Source: Bdellovibrio sp. ZAP7
Lineage (GTDB): Bacteria; Bdellovibrionota_B; Oligoflexia; Oligoflexales; RGVZ01
Length of the DNA: 64,000 nucleotides
Reading direction: 5' to 3'
NCBI GenBank assembly: GCA_945900755.1
Contig: CAMDKS010000015.1
Coordinates: 1 to 64,000 of the forward strand
Part shown: in pieces, positions 25,027-35,128 of the stretch
Layout of the letters: each line of letters starts with the position of its first letter
Numbering within the stretch: position 1 is the stretch's first letter
Notes under the pieces: model-generated
What the model was told of the DNA's origin: nothing
Seen by the model: only the letters and a program-made list of their open reading frames with translations
Databases searched by the model: none
Position numbers and translations under genes: made by a program

Positions 25027-26532
25027 TTAGTGAGCCTTAGTATAGGCTTCTGCAAGTGCTTTCACGGTATCGCTAACGCAATGCGCGCCAGCAACGGGAC
25101 AATTGAACGGTGTGGTCAAATGACCATTTTTACCTTCTTGATTGATGAAGGTTCCGCGTTTTTCAGCAAAGCCTTTCAGGGGAATGACATGCTTGGATCC
25201 GTTGCTACCATCCATCGCTCCATCAAAAATGCCGCTTACGGTCCAAAAAGAAACAAACTCCATAGCTGAAAGACCCACTAACTGGGTTTTAAGACTTGGA
25301 AAACTTCCTAAAATTTCTGGTACGAGAGCAATAACGACCTTGGCCCCGGACTTTTCAGCATCCACAATTTGGTTCATTGCCTTATCACCGCCGACCCCGT
25401 GGCGCTTCATCGCTGCTAACAATCCAGCGGTATTTGAATTGCGGTCGCCTCGAAGAAGTAGGCCATCAAAATCGGCTATTTTTTCAGTGGGCTCGCGCCA
25501 CTGATAGACTTTTTTAATTCCGAGCTTACCAACGAAGAAATCAAAAAATGCCGCATATTCCTCGTTCGTATATTGAGCCGAAACAAGCAATACGGCTTCT
25601 TCAGGCTTCGCATGCTTAAGTTTTGCTGCGAGAAGCTTCATGGCCTCGCTAAAATCAACATCGCGACGCTTTCCATGTCCTGAAACAAAGGCAAATCGTT
25701 GGCGGTTTTCTTGATTCAAGTGACGATAGGTACTGCGACCATAATCGCACATCCAATGGCCGTTTGCCTCGCCCTGACGCGGCTTAATGCGGTAGTAGGT
25801 GCCAGTATCTTCTTTTGCAAAAACATCAACCTGGCAACCTGTCGCACAGCCTGCGCAAGTAGAGGGTTTATCTTTTAGGAACCATACACGCTGCTTAAAG
25901 CGGAAGTCCTTAGAGGTAAAAGCACCTACTGGACAAATATCCACTAAGTTTGCAGTGTAATTATGACTAATCTTCTTTCCAGGAAACGTTCCGATAATCG
26001 AATGGTCACCACGATCAAAAATTCCAAGCGCACCCGATTTGGTTACTTCATTTTCAAAACGTACACAGCGACTGCACAGAATACAACGCTCCGTATCAAG
26101 CACCAAATCTCCGCCAATTTGAAGTGCCTTTGGCTTTAACACTTTTGGGCGTTCCATTTGACTTTGATATTTTCCGACCGACATATAGTAATTTTGCAGC
26201 CCACATTCCCCTGCTTGATCGCAAATTGGACAATCAAGTGGGTGGTTGATCAAATGAAATTCTAGAGCCCATTTATGGGCATCCTTCACTTCATCGGTAT
26301 CAGTGCGAACCTCCATACCTTCGGTCGCCTGTAGGTTACAGGCGATTTCGAGTTTTGGACGTCCCTCAATTTTGACCAAACAAAAGCGGCACACACCAGC
26401 AATTGACAAACCAGGATGCCAGCAAAAATGAGGAATCACGATTTTCATTTGTTGGGCAGCCTGCATCACAGTCGTTCCTTTAGGAACAGTGACCGACTGA
26501 CTATTTATTTTAAAGGAGACTGTCTCGCTCAC
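25027..26532 (-). CDS. nuoG: NADH-quinone oxidoreductase subunit G (short form)
   Basis: NuoG is the largest peripheral iron-sulfur subunit of complex I. The N-terminal half is intact: [2Fe-2S] site (HFCWHPGLSIAGVCRFC), His-Cys3 [4Fe-4S] site (HPLDCPICDQAGECGLQ), a further cluster (CILCSRCVRF with DICPVGAFT) and an extra cluster at CAGCATGC. The molybdopterin-oxidoreductase-like C-terminal part is short, giving 501 aa against ~680-900 in many bacteria. It starts with GTG overlapping the nuoF stop (GTGA). Confidence 0.94.
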   Translation of the reverse strand: MSETVSFKINSQSVTVPKGTTVMQAAQQMKIVIPHFCWHPGLSIAGVCRFCLVKIEGRPKLEIACNLQATEGMEVRTDTDEVKDAHKWALEFHLINHPLDCPICDQAGECGLQNYYMSVGKYQSQMERPKVLKPKALQIGGDLVLDTERCILCSRCVRFENEVTKSGALGIFDRGDHSIIGTFPGKKISHNYTANLVDICPVGAFTSKDFRFKQRVWFLKDKPSTCAGCATGCQVDVFAKEDTGTYYRIKPRQGEANGHWMCDYGRSTYRHLNQENRQRFAFVSGHGKRRDVDFSEAMKLLAAKLKHAKPEEAVLLVSAQYTNEEYAAFFDFFVGKLGIKKVYQWREPTEKIADFDGLLLRGDRNSNTAGLLAAMKRHGVGGDKAMNQIVDAEKSGAKVVIALVPEILGSFPSLKTQLVGLSAMEFVSFWTVSGIFDGAMDGSNGSKHVIPLKGFAEKRGTFINQEGKNGHLTTPFNCPVAGAHCVSDTVKALAEAYTKAH

Positions 26533-27803
26533 GCTGAAGTACCTCGCTTAATGTAGGCTCGGATTTCGTCTCCGAACTTCTTAGTTATCGCCATAGTTGG
26601 CATTGCTGCGGCATCCGACAAAGCGCAAATGGTTCTTCCCCCCATTTGTTTCGCCACCAACCACAATTTTTCAACGTCCGTTTCCTTGCCCTCGTGATCC
26701 ACAATTCCATCCATAATGTTTGCTAACCAACCCGTGCCTTCACGACAAGGAGTGCATTGGCCGCAGCTCTCATGATGGAAAAAATCGGTAATCGTTTTCA
26801 TAAGATCAACCATACTTTGACGGTCGTCAACAATCATCACCGCACCAGAACCTAGCATAGAACCCTTGCCAGCAATGGATTCGTAGTCCATGGTCAGACC
26901 TTTCAATTCCTCAGGAAGCAGAATTGGTGCGGAAGCTCCACCAGGAATGCAGGCCTTAAGTGTACGACCTGGCAGCATGCCACCAGCATCTTCATTTAAA
27001 AATTTTTCAAAACTATAGCCAAGGGGCAACTCATAAACACCAGGGCGTTTGACGGCTCCAGAAATACAAAATAATTTTGTGCCGGCGGCCTTTTCAGTGC
27101 CGATAGCCTTATAAGCCGCCGCACCATTGGTGATGATCCAAGGAACTGCCGCAAACGTTTCAGTATTGTTGACGATGGTTGGCTTACCCAAGTAGCCAGA
27201 CACCGCAGGAAATGGCGGTTTAAGTTTTGGTTGACCTTTTTTGCCTTCAAGAGACGATAGCAATCCCGTTTCTTCTCCACAGATATAGGCCCCAGCCCCC
27301 GTATAGTGATCAAGATCGAAGTCAAAGCCCGAACCGAGAATATTTTTTCCTAGATAGCCTGCTTCGTACGCCTCTTTGATCGCTTTTTCTAGCCATTTGA
27401 TTTCATCAAAAAATTCATAGCGGGTGTAAATATAGCCTTTTGTTGCATTGATCGCCTTACCAGCGATAATCATGCCCTCGACAATCATGTGCGGACTCAG
27501 CTCCATGATGTACCGATCCTTGAACGTGCCCGGCTCCCCTTCATCGTTATTGCAGATTAGGTACCGTGGGCCAGGAATATTTTGCGGAACAAAACTCCAC
27601 TTGAGACCTGTAGGAAATCCTGCGCCCCCGCGGCCACGCAAACCAGACTGTTTCACTTCGTCGATGATTTGAGTCGATTGCATTGCCATCGCTTTTTTAA
27701 GAGCTGCATAACCGCCTTTTGAAGTGTACGTAGCCAAATCGCGTGCATTTGGTACACCTTCAAAGGCCGTTAGAATTTTAACTTTATCAACTGTATTACC
27801 CAT
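26529..27803 (-). CDS. nuoF: NADH-quinone oxidoreductase subunit F
   Basis: NuoF binds FMN and NADH and holds cluster N3. The 424-aa product has the NADH-binding glycine loop GLRGRGGAGFPTGLKW, the FMN region YLICNNDEGEPGTFKDR, ICGEETGLLSSLEG, and the [4Fe-4S] motif ESCGQCTPCREGTGW with the distal Cys in GRTICAL. It lies between nuoE (11 bases) and nuoG (4-base overlap). Confidence 0.97.
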   Translation of the reverse strand: MGNTVDKVKILTAFEGVPNARDLATYTSKGGYAALKKAMAMQSTQIIDEVKQSGLRGRGGAGFPTGLKWSFVPQNIPGPRYLICNNDEGEPGTFKDRYIMELSPHMIVEGMIIAGKAINATKGYIYTRYEFFDEIKWLEKAIKEAYEAGYLGKNILGSGFDFDLDHYTGAGAYICGEETGLLSSLEGKKGQPKLKPPFPAVSGYLGKPTIVNNTETFAAVPWIITNGAAAYKAIGTEKAAGTKLFCISGAVKRPGVYELPLGYSFEKFLNEDAGGMLPGRTLKACIPGGASAPILLPEELKGLTMDYESIAGKGSMLGSGAVMIVDDRQSMVDLMKTITDFFHHESCGQCTPCREGTGWLANIMDGIVDHEGKETDVEKLWLVAKQMGGRTICALSDAAAMPTMAITKKFGDEIRAYIKRGTSA

Positions 27804-27814
27804 GGACTCTCACC

Positions 27815-28303
27815 TCACTTTAGTGATGCGTATTTTTCTAGAATTTGATCCACATTGTCGACTGTGACTTTGTGATGTCGATCCTTATTTACTAGCATTG
27901 CTGGAGCCTGATCGCAAACTCCGAGGCACGGCACGCCAATCATTTCAAAAGGGGCATTCTCCCCATGTTTTGCTTCAAGCTTCTTGATGTGACCCTCTAT
28001 TTTCTTCATCACATCTTTTGCACCCATCATGCAACACACGATGTTGTCGCAGAATTGAATAGGATGCTTTCGAGGCTTCTCCTGGCGGTAAGCTTTGTAA
28101 AACGTGAGCACTTCTTTCACATGTACTCGGCTTAAGCCATACACTGATTCCAACGTATCAACATGTGAGTCTTGAACCCAATCAAGTTCATCTTGAATGG
28201 CATGTAGAATTGGCAGAATGGATGAACGCTTTGTTTCATAGCGCGCAAGCTCACTCTTAATCTTAGTCTGAAGTGCACTGGAAAATATATTGTCTACACT
28301 CAT
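27815..28303 (-). CDS. nuoE: NADH-quinone oxidoreductase subunit E
   Basis: NuoE is the thioredoxin-fold subunit with the [2Fe-2S] cluster N1a. The 162-aa product has an N-terminal helical bundle (YETKRSSILPILHAIQDELDW), VKEVLTFYKAYRQEKP and Cys ligands in CDNIVCCMMGA and GVPCLGVCDQAPAML. It is 46 bases after nuoCD in the same direction. Confidence 0.95.
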   Translation of the reverse strand: MSVDNIFSSALQTKIKSELARYETKRSSILPILHAIQDELDWVQDSHVDTLESVYGLSRVHVKEVLTFYKAYRQEKPRKHPIQFCDNIVCCMMGAKDVMKKIEGHIKKLEAKHGENAPFEMIGVPCLGVCDQAPAMLVNKDRHHKVTVDNVDQILEKYASLK

Positions 28304-28349
28304 AATGACTTTATCCTATCCATAATACGTTCACAGTTAGCCGTCACAG

Positions 28350-30065
28350 TTAGCGGTCAAGTTCGCCCGCAATAATATTAATTGTTCCAAGTGTCGCGAC
28401 AATATCTGCAATCATGTCACCTTCGCACATTTCAGTAATCGCCTGGAAAACCGCAAAACATGGGGGACGGCATTTAACTCGGTATGGGACTCCACTGCCG
28501 TCGGAAACGACATAAAAACCAAGCTCACCATTTGCGGCTTCGTACCCCTGATAAAACTCACCTGCAGGAACTTTCACACCGTTGATCACATGCATAAATT
28601 GATTCATAAGGCCTTCAATATTTCCATACACGTCCTGCTTATGAGGCAACACAATGCTTGGGTCATCGATGCTGATGGCGCCACTTGGAATGTTATTGAG
28701 ACATTGATCCAAAATTCTGCAGCTTTCTAAAATTTCTGCCATCCGCACTTGATAGCGATCGTAACTATCTCCCCGCTCGCCAACCGGAACATCAAATTCG
28801 AGTTGATCGTACCCGTAGTACGGAGCAAAAACTCTCATGTCCATTGGCACACCAGTAGCTCGAAGGCAGGGCCCAGAAAAACCCCAATTGATAGCATTCG
28901 CCGCCGACATTTTTCCTGTGCCAACCATACGGTTAACAAAAATCCTATTTTTGGTGCAAAGTAGGTCAACTTCACGGTGTGCCTGTCGAATCGCTTTTAC
29001 AGTTTCGCGAGCCTCAGCAACCCAACCATCAGGAAAGTCAAAACCCATACCGCCAACGCGAGCCAACGAAACGGTTAAGCGAGCTCCGCACAATTTCTCG
29101 AAAAGGTCATAGACTTTCTCGCGTGCCGCAAATCCTAACCAAAAATTTGTCAATCCGCCCAAGTCCACTGCGTTCGTCGTAATACATACTAGGTGATCAA
29201 TACACCTGCTGAATTCGTCGAGGATCACTCGCATCATTTGAGCCTTGGCAGGTATAGTGACGCCAAGCTGCTTTTCGATGGCCCTACACCAGGCGTTATT
29301 GTTCATGGGAGCAGAGCAGTAGTTCAAGCGGTCGGTGTAAGGAATAATTTGGTTGTAGTTGTGATTCTCACACATCTTTTCAAAGCAGCGGTGAAGGTAA
29401 CCAATCTCAACGTCTAGCTTTTCAATTTTCTCGCCTGAGAGCACCGCCATGAACCGGAGTGTCCCGTGGGTCGCTGGGTGAGCAGGGCCGATGTTGATCC
29501 AAACTTTGTCTTCAAGATGATCCTCTTGATTACGAAGCATTCGCTCACGATCTTTTTCAAACGTGTGTGCAATAGGCGTTTTTAATTCCTGATTCCGATC
29601 TGCGGGATAATCTTTACGCAAGGGATGGCCCACGAAATCCTCGTGGCACAGCAGCCGCCTCAGATCTGGATGACCTTTGAATTTAATTCCATAAAGGTCA
29701 TAGGCCTCACGCTCAAACCAATTCGCCGACTTATAGACCGGAGTCAAGGAAGCAATGTCGTCACTTTCATTTACTTTTGACTTCATGCGAATACGTTGAT
29801 TGGTATCCGGATTCAGCAAATGGTAAACCACTTCAAAACGTTTGTCTCGATCAGGATAATCAACGCCACAAACATCTAGTAGATATGGAAATTTCTTGTG
29901 GAGCTCACGAGCTACGTCAAGCACGTTGCCGTGATTAACATAAATAGTGTCTTCGTCTGTGTAACGCTCATTTTTAACGTACTCTACACCTGCCTGAGGG
30001 AGCTTCGCTTTAAGCTCTTGGCTGATAGTGTCAACGTAACGAGTTTGACCTTGTGTATCGGACAT
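28350..30065 (-). CDS. nuoCD: fused NADH-quinone oxidoreductase subunits C and D
   Basis: The 571-aa product joins NuoC (~res 1-170; YLLDVCGVDYPDR, SANWFEREAYDLYGIKFKGHPDLRRLLCHEDF) to NuoD (~res 180-571; NIGPAHPATHGTLRF, ENHNYNQIIPYTDRLNY). NuoD forms much of the quinone site; the fusion is known in E. coli and others. ATG 30065 has AAGGAG upstream, and the track extension to 30161 has no family match. It is the first gene of the cluster, and nuoA and nuoB are not next to it. Confidence 0.96.
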   Translation of the reverse strand: MSDTQGQTRYVDTISQELKAKLPQAGVEYVKNERYTDEDTIYVNHGNVLDVARELHKKFPYLLDVCGVDYPDRDKRFEVVYHLLNPDTNQRIRMKSKVNESDDIASLTPVYKSANWFEREAYDLYGIKFKGHPDLRRLLCHEDFVGHPLRKDYPADRNQELKTPIAHTFEKDRERMLRNQEDHLEDKVWINIGPAHPATHGTLRFMAVLSGEKIEKLDVEIGYLHRCFEKMCENHNYNQIIPYTDRLNYCSAPMNNNAWCRAIEKQLGVTIPAKAQMMRVILDEFSRCIDHLVCITTNAVDLGGLTNFWLGFAAREKVYDLFEKLCGARLTVSLARVGGMGFDFPDGWVAEARETVKAIRQAHREVDLLCTKNRIFVNRMVGTGKMSAANAINWGFSGPCLRATGVPMDMRVFAPYYGYDQLEFDVPVGERGDSYDRYQVRMAEILESCRILDQCLNNIPSGAISIDDPSIVLPHKQDVYGNIEGLMNQFMHVINGVKVPAGEFYQGYEAANGELGFYVVSDGSGVPYRVKCRPPCFAVFQAITEMCEGDMIADIVATLGTINIIAGELDR

Positions 30066-30498
30066 GCTCGACTTGCTCCTTAACAATTCTAAATTATCGC
30101 AATCAAAAACGCTTGACCAAAAAAACGATCGCACGTCTAACACGCAACAGTAAGAATTCAATAGTGATTTTTCAGCAGAAACTAGAGAATATACTACCTA
30201 AAAATCAAAGACGTGACAATTAATACTGCGACCACGAACTTCCGGCATTGTGCCAACTCAGAAATTCTTCTGACCCGAATATTAATCACTACAAATCCTG
30301 TGATTCATTTATAACCTACTGATGTTATCATCGCCTTCCTGCCGCAGCAAGTTTAGGGGATCACAGATATTATGCTCCTTTTTTATTCATCCTCCTCCTT
30401 TGGTCTTTCGAAAGTCACGTCACTAATATAAAAGATACCGTAGAATTTGTCGAAAAGGCATTGTACGCCTTAACAGCAAGCAATTTCAGGAGCAGACA
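30066..30498. other. divergent intergenic region between nuoCD and aspS
   Basis: These 433 bases hold promoters for two divergent genes. A probable nuoCD promoter is at 30093-30120. On the aspS side I see an AT-rich stretch with TATAAA near 30428 but no convincing -35. An inverted repeat ATAAC ctactgat GTTAT lies near 30311-30328. There is no coding potential, no tRNA and no riboswitch that I recognise. Confidence 0.6.
30093..30120 (-). promoter_or_regulatory. probable nuoCD promoter
   Basis: On the minus strand TTGGTC, a 16-base spacer and GATAAT lie ~30 bases before the nuoCD ribosome-binding site. Both hexamers are near consensus. Confidence 0.5.
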
Positions 30499-32325
30499 AT
30501 GACTCAAGTTTCAGCAATGTGGCACCGCACTCACACACTCGGCGAACTGAACAAATCCCACGCGGGACAGGACGTGATCCTTACAGGCTGGGTTAATCGA
30601 CATCGCGATCATGGCCAATTTATTTTTTTAGACTTGCGTGATCGTTATGGAATCACTCAGGCCGTTGTCGACCCTGAACGCACTCCTGCCGTCTACGATA
30701 TGGCAAAGGGCCTCCGCGCTGAATTTGTCGTGGCGATTAAGGGTAAGGTCGTGGCGCGTCCTGACGGTATGATTAACAAAAATATGGCCACAGGTGATGT
30801 CGACGTTCACATTACAGACCTTCGGATTCTAAATAAGTGTGACGTTTTGCCCTTCAACATTCAAGACGATGGCGACGTCTCCGAAGCACTGCGCCTGAAA
30901 CATCGTTATTTAGATCTGCGCCGACCAGTCATGAAAAATAACATCGTAAACCGCACCAAATTCGTTGGCGAAATGCGTAGAGCCCTTGATGCTCGAAACT
31001 TTCTGGACATTGAAACTCCCATTCTCTATAAATCCACTCCCGAGGGTGCTCGCGAATATCTTGTCCCGTCTAGAATCCACCCAGGTCACTTTTACGCTCT
31101 CCCCCAAAGCCCCCAGCTATTCAAACAAACGCTTATGATAAGCGGCTTTGATCGCTACTACCAAGTTGTAAAATGTTTTCGCGACGAGGACCTTCGTGCG
31201 GATCGCCAGCCAGAATTTACACAAATTGATGTTGAAATGAGCTTTGTCGATGAGGCGCTAATCACAAATACACTGGAGGAGGTCGTTCGTAAGGCGGTGA
31301 CCAACTTCTATGATGGTCAAGTCAATTTGGCGAAACCTTTTCCTAGGCACACCTTTGCACAAGTTATGGACGACTACGGTGTCGATAAACCAGACCTGCG
31401 CTTTGACCTTAAATTAAAAAATATTACCGACTTAGTTAGTAAGTCTGAGTTTAAAGTATTCAGTGATGCGGTCTCGTCTCAGGGCATTGTCAATTGTCTC
31501 GTGGTTCCTAGTGCGGCCGAAAAATTTAGTCGCAAAGACATCGACGAACTCGGTGATGTCGCCAAAAATCATGGGGGCAAGGGACTTGCCTGGATTAAAA
31601 AATCGTCGGGCACAGGCCTCGCCAGCTGGAGCGGCCCAATTGCTAAATTCTTCACCGAAGCCGATTGTACGGCCATTGAAGCAAGAGCTGATATCAAATC
31701 TGGAGATCTAATCCTATTTGGCGCCGGCACTTACGACTCGACGAAATCTATGCTCGGGGCAGTACGAAATTTCCTAGGTGCAAAACTAAAATTATTTGAC
31801 CCTAAAGATCTCTACTTTTTGTGGGTCACCGAATTTCCATTGCTAGAACGAGACGAAGAGAATAATCGGTGGCTAGCCCGCCATCACCCTTTCACCTCGC
31901 CCCGTCCTGAAGACCTGCACATGATGAAAACGGACCCTGGCAAGGTGCGAGCCTCTGCCTACGACCTCGTGTTAAACGGGTACGAGGTTGCGGGCGGATC
32001 CGTGCGTATCCATGACCCCGATATTCAAAAGCAGCTTTTTAGCATTATTGGCCTCTCAGAAGAGGAGGCTCACGCCAAATTTGGATTTTTGCTGGATGCC
32101 TTGCGTTTTGGAGCACCTCCCCACGCAGGCATCGCCTTTGGCTTGGACCGCATGGTCATGTGTTTGACCGGCGCAACAGCCATTCGCGATGTTATTGCGT
32201 TTCCCAAAACGCTCAAGGGGACTTGCCTGCTGACGGGAGCACCCACTATTGCGACTCTTCCCCAACTAAAAGATCTACATATAAAGGTGGAGGTACCACC
32301 TCCCACGCCTCCGTCACCCGTTTAG
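30499..32325 (+). CDS. aspS: aspartyl-tRNA synthetase
   Basis: This class II synthetase charges tRNA-Asp (and possibly tRNA-Asn in species lacking AsnRS). The 608-aa length fits the bacterial type with the GAD insertion domain (~res 285-430). The OB-fold anticodon domain is N-terminal (VILTGWVNRHRDHGQFIFLDLRD). Class II motifs: RHRYLDLRRP, RCFRDEDLRADRQPEFTQ-type motif 2 (here VVKCFRDEDLRADRQPEFTQ) and motif 3 in GIAFGLDRMVMCLT. AGGAG precedes the ATG. Confidence 0.97.
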   Translation: MTQVSAMWHRTHTLGELNKSHAGQDVILTGWVNRHRDHGQFIFLDLRDRYGITQAVVDPERTPAVYDMAKGLRAEFVVAIKGKVVARPDGMINKNMATGDVDVHITDLRILNKCDVLPFNIQDDGDVSEALRLKHRYLDLRRPVMKNNIVNRTKFVGEMRRALDARNFLDIETPILYKSTPEGAREYLVPSRIHPGHFYALPQSPQLFKQTLMISGFDRYYQVVKCFRDEDLRADRQPEFTQIDVEMSFVDEALITNTLEEVVRKAVTNFYDGQVNLAKPFPRHTFAQVMDDYGVDKPDLRFDLKLKNITDLVSKSEFKVFSDAVSSQGIVNCLVVPSAAEKFSRKDIDELGDVAKNHGGKGLAWIKKSSGTGLASWSGPIAKFFTEADCTAIEARADIKSGDLILFGAGTYDSTKSMLGAVRNFLGAKLKLFDPKDLYFLWVTEFPLLERDEENNRWLARHHPFTSPRPEDLHMMKTDPGKVRASAYDLVLNGYEVAGGSVRIHDPDIQKQLFSIIGLSEEEAHAKFGFLLDALRFGAPPHAGIAFGLDRMVMCLTGATAIRDVIAFPKTLKGTCLLTGAPTIATLPQLKDLHIKVEVPPPTPPSPV

Positions 32326-32401
32326 TCGCCCGTTTAGTAAAAGAATAGAAATGAGAGATTTTTGCAGCTTGGCTACCACTCACTACCTCAGGAAATAAAC
32401 C

Positions 32402-33373
32402 ATGATGATGTCAGAAAATCCCCAAAGCGCCGTCGCAAATTTCCCTATGGGACCAAATGTTCGTGGTTGGCTTAACGTCTCTCCCGAGGCCTACAAAGGT
32501 AACGAAAACACGTCTCCCTCAGCGGAGGCTGTGGCAAATTTTACGGACGTTGTACTTGAGCAACTAGAAAATTCGTCTCCCCAAAACAAAGGCCACTTAG
32601 TCGATTTGCTTGAAGAGCTTGTGGGCATGAACATGCCACTTTTAGCGATCAAGCTAGCCGATGCCTATCCACTTATGTTCCCAAAGAATGATTTTCGCGC
32701 ACAACTAAACCTAGGCAATGCTGCGATGATGATTAGTGATTTTGCTCGGGCAGAAGATGCGTTTGTGGTTGCCCAGCAACTAGTGCCTGAGGAACCGGCT
32801 CCCTATATCAATCTAGCTCAGATCTATAGTCACGATGGCTTTGCGGATAAGGCTCGCGAATGGTGTTTGGCTGGCCTTGATACGGATCAAGACAACACCC
32901 GCCTTTGGGAGCTCCTCGCGTATATGGAGCAGCAATCTTGCGGCGATCCCACAGAAGGTGCAAAACGATTGGCAACCATAGCCAACGAACGAAACTCGTG
33001 GGCAGGCCTTTCCCTGTCATGCGATTTAATCAATCCAGAAGACGTCTTGACGAAACTAAAAGCCTTGGAGCCCTTTTGGAATGAGGGCTATAGAGGGCTT
33101 GAATACCTTATTGAGTTTACGGCTGTACTCGGGATGGCTGGCCGTTATGACCGGATTCCGTCTATTATTTGGACCGTCGAGAAAGAGGCGACCAACGGCC
33201 TGCCTTGGCAGTTGACCCTTCACCTGGCTCAGGCCTATTTGGGGCTAGGACGCGATGACGATGCGGTGCTCGCACTTGATAAACTTAAGAATGTTCAAGA
33301 CTTACCTAACGTCGCCAAGGAGGCGGCACAGGTCATCCTGTCCGAGGCCAAGGGACAAGCGACTGTACATTAA
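32402..33373 (+). CDS. TPR-containing cytosolic protein
   Basis: The 323-aa product lacks a signal peptide. Helical repeats of TPR type are visible in the middle (FRAQLNLGNAAMMISDFARAEDAFVVAQQLVPEEPAPYINLAQIYSHDGF, quoted only to show the unit, spans two repeats) and near the end (LTLHLAQAYLGLGRDDDAVLALDKL). No catalytic motif is visible. It lies 76 bases after aspS. An assembly or adaptor role is the usual inference for TPR proteins. Confidence 0.65.
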   Translation: MMMSENPQSAVANFPMGPNVRGWLNVSPEAYKGNENTSPSAEAVANFTDVVLEQLENSSPQNKGHLVDLLEELVGMNMPLLAIKLADAYPLMFPKNDFRAQLNLGNAAMMISDFARAEDAFVVAQQLVPEEPAPYINLAQIYSHDGFADKAREWCLAGLDTDQDNTRLWELLAYMEQQSCGDPTEGAKRLATIANERNSWAGLSLSCDLINPEDVLTKLKALEPFWNEGYRGLEYLIEFTAVLGMAGRYDRIPSIIWTVEKEATNGLPWQLTLHLAQAYLGLGRDDDAVLALDKLKNVQDLPNVAKEAAQVILSEAKGQATVH

Positions 33374-33456
33374 CCCATTTTTAAAACCCTGAGGCGGGCT
33401 CACGGATAAAAATACTGCAAATGCCCATTTTATTTAATAGTTTTAATACAATTATG

Positions 33457-33483
33457 TTGACTTGGGATGAGAACTCCTATAAC
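33457..33483 (+). promoter_or_regulatory. possible promoter of the NtrC-type regulator
   Basis: TATAAC at 33478 has TTGACT 15 bases upstream (or TGTTGA at 17 bases). It is about 60 bases before the regulator start. Confidence 0.4.
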
Positions 33484-33542
33484 ACTCGTGTCGATAGTTA
33501 CATTTTTTAAAAAACCGCAGTTTTTGAAGCTATGGAGCGTTT

Positions 33543-35027
33543 ATGAAGGCACTCATCGTTGATGATGATAGTACACTACGTTTAGTGATTCGCGCTGTCC
33601 TCGAAAAACGCGGTTTTATCGTGCTTGAAGCAGAAGACGGCCTGATGGGCGTCGAAATGGCGCAACGCCATCCTGACATTGGCGTTGCCATCCTCGATGT
33701 AAATATGCCGCGAATGGGTGGACTAGAAGCCCTAGAAAAAATCAAAGCCATCAATCCTTCGATTTTTTGCATTGTTGCGACAGCCTACTCAAATACCAAA
33801 GATGCCATCAACGCTATCAAACATGGCGCTTACGACTATGTTCAAAAGCCAGTGGATCCAGATCGCCTATCGCGACTTCTTGATAAAGCCACTGCAGCAA
33901 ATAACATGATCCTTGAGGCCAGTTATTCTGCGCCAAAACTGGAATTTGACGAGGGCCGCAGCATCGTTGGTGGAAGCTCTCAATTAAAGCATGTCTTTGA
34001 CGTCATTTATAAACTGGCCAAAGTTGATACCTCAGTTCTCATACGCGGAGAAAGCGGAACAGGCAAAGAACTCGTTGCGAGAGCCCTACACTTTAATAGC
34101 CACCGCAAAAATTCTCCATTTGTTGCTCTCAACTGTGCGGCAATACCCGAATCCTTGATTGAAAGTGAATTGTTTGGCCACGAAAAAGGTGCCTTCACGG
34201 GCGCCGATAAACGCAAGCTCGGCCGCTTTGCGCAGGCGGAAGGTGGCACTCTGTTTCTGGACGAGATTGGTGACATCAGCGCCGCAACTCAAGTCAAACT
34301 TCTTCGCGTCCTACAAGAGCGCTGCTATACGCTTGTCGGCGGTAGCCAAGAAATAAAATCTGACGTTAGAATCGTCGCCGCAACGCATAAACCGTTAGAG
34401 CGAATGATTGAAACAAACGAATTCCGTGCCGATTTATATTTCCGTCTAAACGTATTGCCAATTAACCTTCCCCCACTTCGCGAACGTAAAGAAGATATTT
34501 ATGACCTTTGCCAATACTTATTGAGAAAATTCAATAAGACACACAAGCGTAAAATCACATCCATAAGCGAACAAGCGATGAAGCTCCTGATGGCACACCC
34601 ATGGCCAGGGAATATTAGAGAACTTGAAAATTCGATGGAACGTGCTTTTATTATGGAATCAACAGACATCCTTCAAGCACCATCCTTTGACCTTCAGTCA
34701 TCATCTGCGGCAGGAATTTCTCCGTCGATGGCGTCAAGTATCCCTACTGTGGCCACAGCTATTCGTAGCGGCGCATCAATGGTTGACTCTCCATCAGGGG
34801 GCAGCAGCAAAGCCTCAAACGGAGAATTTTTGTTTGTTCGCGAGGGCGATGAACTAAATTATCCAGCACTTCGGGACCGCTTTGAGCGCGAATTCATCGT
34901 TAAGGCCTTAACGGCCTATAAGGGACGAATAAATCAAACTGCAGAAGCAACTCAAATGACTAAAGTCACTCTATTGAGGAAACTAGAAAAGCACGGCATC
35001 GATGCCAAAAGCTACTTTAAGCTCTGA
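33543..35027 (+). CDS. NtrC-family sigma-54-dependent response regulator
   Basis: The 494-aa product has three domains. The receiver (res 1-118) has acidic Asp7/Asp8, phospho-acceptor Asp52 (AILDVNMP), Thr80 and Lys102. The AAA+ domain (~140-375) has Walker A GESGTGKE (169-176), the sigma-54-contacting GAFTGA (216-221) and Walker B GGTLFLDEIGD (~234-244). A Ser-rich linker leads to a Fis-type helix-turn-helix (INQTAEATQMTKVTLLRKLE). On phosphorylation it would activate sigma-54 promoters. No partner histidine kinase is adjacent, so it is an orphan here. Confidence 0.95.
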   Translation: MKALIVDDDSTLRLVIRAVLEKRGFIVLEAEDGLMGVEMAQRHPDIGVAILDVNMPRMGGLEALEKIKAINPSIFCIVATAYSNTKDAINAIKHGAYDYVQKPVDPDRLSRLLDKATAANNMILEASYSAPKLEFDEGRSIVGGSSQLKHVFDVIYKLAKVDTSVLIRGESGTGKELVARALHFNSHRKNSPFVALNCAAIPESLIESELFGHEKGAFTGADKRKLGRFAQAEGGTLFLDEIGDISAATQVKLLRVLQERCYTLVGGSQEIKSDVRIVAATHKPLERMIETNEFRADLYFRLNVLPINLPPLRERKEDIYDLCQYLLRKFNKTHKRKITSISEQAMKLLMAHPWPGNIRELENSMERAFIMESTDILQAPSFDLQSSSAAGISPSMASSIPTVATAIRSGASMVDSPSGGSSKASNGEFLFVREGDELNYPALRDRFEREFIVKALTAYKGRINQTAEATQMTKVTLLRKLEKHGIDAKSYFKL

Positions 35028-35128
35028 TAATAATAGAGATAATTCCAAATTTTTAGATAATGCGCCCCCATGATATAATGAATTGGTACAAAATCAATTT
35101 ATTGCCATCTTGGGGTCGTAGAACAATC

